A stretch of 64,000 nucleotides of DNA from positions 6,182,531 to 6,246,530 of the forward strand of contig NC_053136.1 in assembly GCF_016808335.1 (NCBI RefSeq), read 5' to 3'. Positions within the stretch are counted from its first letter, which is position 1. Each line of letters opens with the position of its first letter. This DNA is from Panicum virgatum (lineage: Eukaryota > Streptophyta > Magnoliopsida > Poales > Poaceae). Of the stretch, positions 56,102 to 64,000 are shown piece by piece. The translations under genes and the position numbers were made by a program. The notes beneath the pieces were generated by a model that ran no database searches, was not told the DNA's origin, and worked only from the letters and a program-made list of their open reading frames with translations.

Positions 56102-56726
56102 TCAGGATGCAAGTGGGTCAGCTTTGGATCGACCAGTGCTCAACCCACTCAACACAATTTGAAGAGTCTAACAAATAGGTTGACCCAAAACAAATAAAAG
56201 ATTAACCAGAAAAACTAGTGGGTTACCCAGAAAACATGTTTATGAAACCAGCGAAGCGGAACTTCTCCTAGCAGCACCCAGAAGAACTCACTTCCAGGTG
56301 CGTTATCTTGGCCACGAGCACAGCTTCCGAGCCGCCGTGGCGCAGCCCACCACTGGCAAGATGCCCAGCCCTCAAGCCACCGCCGCCAAGTGTGCAAAGG
56401 ACCTTGGCCTGCCGCACGTCGTTGATCCTCTTCGCTGGAACTGCGGACACCAAATTGGGGTCCTGCATCGCTTAAATTGAACCATGGAGCCGCTCTGCTC
56501 CATGCGGCTGAGGCACCACAAGTTAATTTGTTTGACCGTGTATTGCTAAGCTAATCTCTACACAGAAACTACAATACCTGTTATTTTGGGTTACCCGGTT
56601 AACCCACCGGTAAAACGCAATATGAACCAAAAAAATTATTGGGTCGGCTCTGTAGGGTAGCAACACTATTTTCTAGTTTTTGGGTATTGGGTAGTTGGGT
56701 CAACCCAACAAAAGCTTGCATCCTGA
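56102..56726. mobile_element. Possible TIR element with a gene-like insert
   Basis: TCAGGATGCAAG at 56102 is repeated inverted at 56715-56726, followed inward by GGGT/AACCC-rich sequence on both sides. The inside (56230-56470) is more GC-rich and coding-like on the minus strand (MQDPNLVSAVPAKRIND), but not recognised. No target duplication was found, so this is tentative. Confidence 0.4.
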
Positions 56727-57019
56727 AGTAAGATGTAGTATGTTAACAATTGAGAAATGCACTATTGAAACATTTATGATATACTATCGGAATAATTAAA
56801 ACTCCATTCAAAATAAACAAATATGTCAGTTCAAGAGCTGACAACAGAGAAAAGATGAGCAAAAAATCTGTAAAATATTTAATTAACCAAGAATAGAAAA
56901 GAATAAAGAAAAAGAAGAAGTAAAACATATAAAAAGAAAAAGGAAGAAGATAAATAAAAACAAGAACAAGGCAACTTATTATCTCTGAGAGTCGGTCCAA
57001 ATTCCACTAACTCTTTTTT
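56727..57019. other. AT-rich spacer upstream of RAD23
   Basis: No gene or repeat is recognised; A-rich tracts. Confidence 0.5.
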
Positions 57020-57139
57020 TTAAAATGGACTCTCTTAGCTGGGTCAATGAAAAAGAAAGAAAAAACGAAAAAAAACAAATACGAAATGAGACAAGACACA
57101 CGAGGCACTTTAGGCCTGTTCAGAGGCAAAAGGCTTCAG

Positions 57140-57414
57140 CCCATTTTAGATCCAAATCACGTTCACGCCCAACACCCATGATCAGAGTTGGGCGAAACAG
57201 GCCTATGCCCCCACGCACGGCCCATCACGGCCTATCCCCCCTCGCGTTTCCGTTTCTCTTCGCCCCTAAACTCCGGAGGAGCCTTCCGCGCGACGCTCCC
57301 CAGGGCCCCACCACCCCTAAAACCCTAGACCACCCGCGGGAGCGGAGCGGAGCGGAGGGGGAGCCTCGCCCGTCTCAGATTCCGCCCGGCACCGGCGCGG
57401 CCGCACCCGCCGCC
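57140..57414 (+). promoter_or_regulatory. RAD23 promoter and 5' UTR
   Basis: It contains GGCCCAT (57219-57225) and related GCCCA sites, which are site II elements for TCP factors, and a telo-box AAACCCTA (57320-57327). These are common together in constitutively expressed plant genes. No clear TATA box. The start context is CCGCCATGAAG. Confidence 0.55.
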
Positions 57415-60400
57415 ATGAAGCTGACGGTGAAGACCCTCAAGGGCACGTACTTCGAGATCCGGGTGCAGCCCAACGACACGGTGAGCCGTCCCGATCCCCA
57501 TTCCGTTTTGATTTTTTTTTCTTCTCGTGCTTCGGATGAGGGCGCCTTGTGGTTTCGAGTGGTTGTGGAGCCTCAGATTAACGATTCGCGTTGAGCTGTA
57601 TGGCGTTTCGAGGGATTCTACGGTGCGAGCGTCAGGGCATTGTTGTGGTTGTGGGCAGGGCGAGTGATTTCTGCGGGCGCTCAGAACGGGAAGGATTGCT
57701 TGGGGAGCTGACCGTTTCGCCGCAGATGCGTGTTGTGTGCTCTGCTGTTAGGAGCTTTTGATAAAATGCAGCAGGGAACGTGATTTCTGTGATGATGGAG
57801 CAGGATTGGTACCGGAGAATAAGGTCCGCAGCTGGTGTTCCTTTTGGTTTAGGATTTGAGGCTTATAGTCGCAATTGCTGCTGTTACGGGGTGTTAATGC
57901 TGTCCTTGGCATGGTCTAGGCTTTTAGCTTGGAGCTGGCTGTTTCTCCTTGTATTGTGTTGCTTGCAACTGATTCAGAGGTAGGAGCACGTGATTATTCA
58001 TTTATGGGACTGGATCTTTGATGCGTGTGCAGACCAAATCATATATTTGGCAAGTGCTGGAGTAAATGGTTTTGGCGGTGCTGTAGGAGTGGTTACGATA
58101 AATGCAAAGATTACGATAACCGTTAACCATCTACAATGGAGTTAAAGGGGATTGGGCCCAAAGTTTCACTAAAATAAGGAAGTTTGGCTTAGATGAGGAG
58201 AACTGAAATTTGGGACATGAAGGGAAAACATAGGCTCTTGGGCCCAGTTGGGTTTATTCTGCTGCCCTCTGTTGTCTGGAATGCAGGCGCATCAAGGTCT
58301 TAGATGTATCATGGTTGCCTGCTTTCTGTGTTTGTGATCATAGACTCCTAGTTGAATGTGTTTTATTGGCATTTGTAATTGTGTCAAGTTATGCTAACTG
58401 TTGCCTTTTTATCAGATAATGGCTGTGAAGAAAAACATCGAAGAGAAACAAGGAAAGGATAGCTATCCTTGGGGTCAACAACTGCTGATTTTCAATGGGC
58501 AGGTTTTGAAAGATGAAAGTACATTGGAGGAGAACAAAGTCAGTGAAGATGGCTTTCTAGTTGTCATGCTCAGTAAGGTTGTCTTCTAATATTATTATGT
58601 GCTATATATCTCATAGGAACCTTTTCAGTGATATATCGCATATTCGAATAAAATTTTAGTGTGATTATTATAACAACTTGATTTAGTAAGGAAAACTTTA
58701 TTCACAATTTACTAATGCAAAGTTTTCCAGTTCCACATTGACCAAACCCTAGTACTGGTTTAGTATGTAATGTGTGGAGAAAAGGCAAATTTAGATATAA
58801 AATATAACAGTAATTCTCTGATAACAAATCTGCCTGTAATATTTTTTTGGTCTGCATTGATGCTTTGTAGTTTCGCTGACATCTTTCATTTGGCATAGTT
58901 TAATACCATTATTATGTCCCAAGTTGCATCTATACTACACATTACTCCTTGTATATCACAGTAAAAGAGTACATGATATATGGCAATACACATTCTGATG
59001 CTAGCTATTCCTTGAATTATAATATGTAATGGAGAATATCTATTGGTTGTATTAACACATTATTCATCATTTTCCTGTAATGCCTGTATACTTAGTCTGT
59101 TTCTTATAAATGCGTGAGTATCTGCTATCTCTGCAGAGCAAAATATCTGGTTCAAGTGGAGCCTCATCTGCCCAGGTAAAGTTATTCACTTTAGGGGCGT
59201 GGAAACGCAAACTGCCAGCTTACGTACTGACTGCATGAGCCTTTGCTAGCCCTCAAGCACTCCTGCAACCAGGCAGCCATCTCCTGTAGATCCTCCACGG
59301 CAAGCTCCGCAACCCCCGTGAGTCTCTTGCTGGCGTTTTCTTTTCTTTCTACTTTTACCTCTTCATTCATTTACATGGAGTGTTGCTTCAACTAATGGGA
59401 TGAGTCTATTATTCGTTGTGCAGGGTGGCAGCAGCTACAACTTCTCAGCCTGAAGGCCCTCCTGCACAGTATGTAATCCAGTATGCCACTCATATATCTG
59501 TGCTTTTGGCTCTTTTGACCACTTAAATCTCTCCCTCCCCCCCTCTCTCTCAAATTATTTGCAGCATTGAATCGTGCAACCTCGGAGTAAAAACCTCCAT
59601 AGTGGCAGCAACACATAAGCAGTGAAATCAGCTAATATTATCTTGTGTATAAAGGGGTAACGCAAGATAATATATCCCAACTTCTCCTTGGAAATATAAA
59701 TATGGCCCAGTAGAAGATGCAAAAACCTAATTATAAATGCTCCAACTGTAGAAATATAATTGATTGAAATTTTGGATTGGGAAAAAAACTGAAAGGCACT
59801 CAAAACAGAAAGCTTAGGTCTCTAGTAGGAAGCTAGGCCCCAAACACCCCCTGAAACTTGGAAGACACATATGAAGTGGTCTTATGATTCCAGACCATTC
59901 ATGTCCATTTATCACATTTAGTAATTAACTGATTATGCTGATGTATGCTTGTTTTACTTTTGTTTCTTTTTGTTAGGGCCCCTTCAAACACATATGACAA
60001 TGCAGCATCAAATCTACTATCAGGAAGCAATATTGACACAATGATTAACCAGCTAATGGAGATGGGTGGAGGCAGTTGGGACAGAGATAAAGTCCAAAGG
60101 GCTCTTCGTGCTGCTTACAACAGCCCGGAACGAGCTGTTGAATACCTGTACTCTGTATGTATTTGTTTTGCCCCTTCATGTTTTTTGGATTGAATCCAAT
60201 TTCCTGCTTGTAAGGGATGAAAATTTTGTTTATCTCAAACATTAGGGTATTCCAGTAACAGCTGAAGTTGCTGTTCCAGTTGGTGTTCAAGGAGGAAACA
60301 CAACTGATCAACCTCCTACAGGGGAAGCCGATCTTGCTGGAATTCCAAACAGCGCTCCATTAAATCTTTTCCCGCAGGTTTACTACTTTCTTGGTTCATT

Positions 60401-61615
60401 TATTATCACTGCGTATTGAAACATGTGTTGACCAATTGCACAATTCAACAGGGGGGTTCCAATGCTGGAGGTGGACCACTTGAGTTTCTTAGAAACAACC
60501 AACAGGTTCTCATAGTTTAAGTTTTGTCATTTATGGTTTTAGCTGTTATTTTCCCTAGCTAAAAAATGTAATATATTAGAAATACAATGCACCCATGGGC
60601 ATGTCCTCTTGGGCTCCTGCCTATCAATGTAGGTGATGATCTAACATATTGGTAAGTTGTAACTTGTAACAACGTCATCCCATCCCTTGTGTGTCAATAC
60701 TTATTTCCCCAGTAGTGTTACTGTGCCTTCTTGTGCTAGGACAGACCTCGTCCGGATATGGTGTGAGCATGAGCTTTGTCAAACTTCTCATTAACCTTCT
60801 GTTGTGGAAAGACTAGTGCGTATTTTCTTGTAAGTAAATAAAAACCTCGTTCTAGTTAGGAATTAATAGCATCTTTTTTTTCTTTTTGCAGTTTCAAGCA
60901 CTTAGGGAAATGGTCCAAACAAATCCACAAATCTTGCAGGTTTTGCACTCTTACTTTGTGTTGCATTCCATGGTTTCTTGTGTCGCACCTGCCTAAGCGT
61001 TGTGCTGGTATCATTTTATAGCCTATGCTCCAGGAATTGAGCAAGCAGAATCCTCAAATTCTAAGGTTGATTCAGGAGAATCATGCTGAGTTCCTTCAGT
61101 TAATAAATGAGCCCTTTGAAGATGGTGAGGGGTAAGCATTGTCTTATTTGCTTGATTATTTTTTCCATTCCTTTCGCTTGAGTTCTTTGTCTGCCTCATC
61201 ACCACTTGCCAACTGGAGCAGATTCCTTGTATTTTTTTTTGTTGTAAATTCCTATTCACTGATTTTCTATGAATAGATATAGTAATGTCTCATTTCATCT
61301 ATCCCACTTGCTCAAAATCTGTAGGGACTTCTTAGAACAACCTGAGCAGGATGAAATGCCTCATGCTATCAATGTTACACCAGAGGAGCAGGAGGCCATT
61401 GGACGGGTAAGTATAACATAGTCAACTCCCTATGTGCTTTACTGCATAGATATCTGAAATTGCATATCATCACACTCTGGCTTCGTTTTCATATATTTCA
61501 GCTTGAATCCATGGGGTTTGAGAGAGCACGTGTCATAGAGGCATTCTTTGCCTGCGACAGGAATGAGGAGCTAGCTGCAAACTATCTTCTTGAGCATGCT
61601 GGTGAGGAAGATTGA
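57415..61615 (+). CDS. RAD23: RAD23 ubiquitin receptor, intact, 12 exons
   Basis: Exons 57415-57480, 58416-58577, 59137-59175, 59250-59317, 59424-59468, 59977-60154, 60246-60377, 60452-60505, 60892-60939, 61022-61131, 61325-61406, 61502-61615 join to 365 codons with all phases consistent and GT-AG introns. The ubiquitin-like domain (1-77, [17 protein letters not shown]) docks on the proteasome. UBA1 (about 143-184) and UBA2 (about 318-361) bind ubiquitin chains. The XPC-binding domain (about 239-296, [17 protein letters not shown]) binds the DNA-damage protein RAD4/XPC. It shuttles ubiquitinated proteins to the proteasome and aids nucleotide excision repair. The donor after exon 2 (GTTGTC) is weak, but the same junction is expected in the family. 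A partial duplicate lies 1.6 kb upstream. Confidence 0.95.
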
Positions 61616-62341
61616 GTGGGATTAGTTTGCACTCGGTGAGAACTCTGCCATCCTCAGCCTGATTTTCCTTCTGTAAACTGATATGGCGAATAGTTCACAT
61701 CTGAAAGGATGTTTTTTTTCCCCTTCAACCTTGACAGCCTTTACTGTACACCTGACCCAAAGTTATGGAGATTGCCACACTGCGTCGGAAGTGCGTCAGA
61801 AGTTCTGAATGACTAAGCAAGGTCGAGAAGGAGCTGACACTTTGAATTGATCCCTTGTGCGAGACCCCATATTACATGTCGCCTTATACATTTAAATTTA
61901 ATACATGTAGCATTCAACAGAATGCTTCTGTAGTGTATTACCGTCATTCTCTAGTGGTAAACATCAGTTCCGTTCTCTATGCATTAGGGTTCATGGGTAA
62001 AAGTACACCACAAAGTTTGGGTCTCGATAGGAGGATGCCACTTTGCGTCGTAGCATAATGGCAAATTGCAAAATACTGCTGTTGCTAGCAATTTCCATGA
62101 AGTCTATGGAGTGAAATGATCTAATGCCGTGGTGGTTACCTGTGTTTCAAAGTTGAGCGTTGGACAAATCCGATTCAAAGTATGATGAAATATTAAGCAA
62201 CAAAGTTGCAGATGGATTAGCGCGTATTAGCTTGCTCTGTTATTTAACCCCCTTCTCAAGATGAGAAGGCTGGAAGTACACAATCACTTGAAACTAGACA
62301 TAAGCTGCAAAAACGAAAGACTTATTCCACGCATGCCTCTT
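61616..62341. other. Convergent 3' region of RAD23 and the Tubby-like gene
   Basis: 61616 to about 61955 is the RAD23 3' UTR and flank, matching 55764-56088 of the duplicate. The rest is a short spacer before the minus-strand stop at 62342. No other gene is seen. Confidence 0.6.
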
Positions 62342-64000
62342 TCACAGGGTGCAGCACAGCTTGGAGTCGATCGACGCCAGGCAAATGCAGAACGCTTGGT
62401 AGCCAGTCAACGGGTATCTGAAAAACACACCTTACAGTGGTGAATTTTTGCTGTAAATGATAAGAGTAGTAGCAGCGAGTGACCAATGAGGCGGACGATG
62501 GAGTTACCTGAAGTCCATTATGTACTTGGATTTCCCAACCCTACCAAGCTGCAAGACCGTCTGCCTCCCGTTTTCCTGCCCAATCAAAGTTGTTTATCTC
62601 GTCAGTGCAGCGATCCTGATTTTTCATTTTGGTGTGACAGTGATGTGTTCTTCAGATAGCCAACTGGGAATGAAATGCTACCTCTAGGGTCATCTGGAAG
62701 TTCTTCACTGAGGTCTGAACCTTGTATCCCATCCTTCCTGCCCTCTCCCTGAAGTCCAGTTCATAGCGCTTTGTCATCTGTTATGAACACAAAACATCAG
62801 CTCTGCTCACAGCTATCTCAGAGGATCTGGTTCCCAGCTATTTCTCAAGAGTCTGCATCAAACAAGCTGCTGGAAAAACGCTTACATGGTTGTAGAAAGG
62901 GGCTCTTGAGCATAGCTGGTCAGCTCTGCTCTTCTTCTCCTGCCAGTCCTTTGGGAGCCCACTGATGTGCTGAATCTGAAAATTTCGAGGTCACGAATCA
63001 GCATCACTCCAAATTAACCCGACAGTCTCCTGCATTCTTATCAGCTGGACTGAACTTACCTGAGCAGAATTGTTGGTCTTGAGCTGCATGGACTGGTTCT
63101 TCGGTATCCAAGCCCTCATGCTTCTGTAACTCCCTGTAAGCGTGGTGATGGTGGGGGCAAACCTGCAGAAACAAAAAAAACGGATGAAAACCCATCACAG
63201 AGGAAAATCTTTTGGTTCCTGAATCGGTTGCCAATGGAGATCGGATCTTACGCGACAACGCCAAGAAGCCGCTTCGAGTGGCTCTTCATCTCATCCACCC
63301 GGTTCCCCTGCGACCACCAACCAGTCATCAATGGCTCAAGCTATACGATCCAATCAATCTTCGATACATTAACATCGATCGAGAACAAGAAGCTTGAGCT
63401 GTGCTCTGCGGCTGTACCTGGACCAGGATTTGATATTTGGATCCGACGAGGTTGGCGGCGACCGTGCCGAGGAAGTTCTTATCGGAGGCGCAGAAGATGC
63501 CGTCCTGGTTCTGCGCCACGACGAACTCCGACCTCCCCCTCCTCCTCCGGTGCCGCGCCACCGCCAGCTTCCGGTCCTGCCGCCCCTGCCCCTCCTGCGC
63601 CATTCCACAAACAAAAATTAAGCCCGGAATCCCTCCGCTATCGCCTTGCAGGTTGGAATCGCAGCTTGGACTCCTCACATTGGTGTAGAGGGAGTAGAGC
63701 GCGACTCCCCTGGCTCCGGCGGCGGCCTCCCTGGCGATGACGCAGGTGCACCGCCCGACGTCCTGCGGCAGCGGCCGGCACAGGAGCGCCCTGCAAGAAC
63801 GGCCGTTACTTAGCTGCTCCGTGCTCCGCGGCGGCGGCGGAGAGAACGGCGGGGCGGCGCGGCGTACCTGTTGGGGAGCGTGGCCCAGGAGGAGGCCGGC
63901 GCGGACTCGCTGTCGGAGAGGTCCCACGCCTCGTAGGACGAGGACGGCGGCGGGAGCAGCTCCCGGCTCCTCGGCCCCATGAGCACCGGCGCCTCCGCCG
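62342..64000 (-). CDS. Tubby-like protein, 3' nine exons (5' end outside window)
   Basis: Minus-strand exons 64000-63868 (continues), 63790-63679, 63594-63418, 63307-63252, 63162-63060, 62975-62886, 62777-62682, 62575-62508 and 62417-62342 join in phase, with stop at 62344-62342. About 303 codons are visible. The product holds most of a tubby domain: CTCVIAREA, GVALYSLYTN, FLGTVAANLVGSKYQI, PKDWQEKKSRADQLCSRAPFYN and the C-terminal GYQAFCICLASIDSKLCCTL. Tubby domains bind phosphoinositides at membranes. The conserved AWDLSDSESAPASSW segment precedes the domain, and no F-box is seen, which fits the TLP8-type rather than the F-box Tubby-like proteins. The true N-terminus is unknown. It is transcribed towards RAD23. 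Confidence 0.92.

Overview
The window is nuclear DNA of a flowering plant, almost certainly a grass (Poaceae) and perhaps a panicoid. The evidence is Sirevirus and Tat-lineage LTR retrotransposons with grass-type structure, GC-rich single-exon genes, long-TIR Mutator-like and TTA-flanked DNA elements, a tRNA-derived SINE, and intron-rich plant genes for RAD23 and a Tubby-like protein. There are no bacterial, phage, CRISPR, rRNA or tRNA features. The species cannot be fixed from sequence alone.

Left part (1-23651), a nest of retroelements. The oldest visible layer is a Tat-type Ty3/Gypsy element (about 14392-23651) with a decayed pol, a 3' tandem-repeat zone, an antisense ORF with its own TATA-like box, and a 490 bp 3' LTR. 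A 919 bp hAT-like element (14507-15425, 8 bp duplication CCGGTTAC) sits in its reverse transcriptase. A Copia LTR tail (14239-14391) also interrupts the Gypsy. Into that tail went a Sirevirus (3142-14238) with gag, pol, an env-like ORF and a 1.3 kb 3' LTR. Its 5' LTR is in turn interrupted by a further Gypsy-type LTR (1-3141).

Middle part (24641-44152), a duplicated gamma-glutamyl-peptidase-like gene. One copy (43199-44152, minus) is intact and has a C-terminal extension. The other is a pseudogene cut in two by a 15.8 kb Copia element (25317-41151, TSD ATAAT). That Copia carries a 10 kb LTR element in the opposite orientation (29176-39197, TSD CCTTC), with 3.2 kb LTRs, a Met-tRNA-type primer site and a zinc-knuckle gag-like ORF but no visible pol.

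Right-middle part (44733-52223), two DNA elements with gene-like cargo. A TTA-flanked TIR element (44733-46657) carries a class III peroxidase fragment and a small solo LTR. A Mutator-like element (46924-52223, 9 bp TSD ATTTTAAAA) contains a SINE, a 3.16 kb solo LTR related to the 10 kb element, and a 40-41 bp GC-rich minisatellite.

Right part (52606-64000), cellular genes. An intact 12-exon RAD23 gene (57415-61615, plus) codes for 365 aa. Upstream is a duplicate (52896-55763) that keeps exons 3-12 and their frame but lacks the two ubiquitin-like-domain exons. Tail-to-tail with RAD23 is a Tubby-like protein gene (62342 to beyond 64000, minus). RAD23 is a proteasome shuttle, the peptidase acts on gamma-glutamyl conjugates, and the Tubby-like protein probably binds membranes. 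Nothing suggests these genes work as one system.
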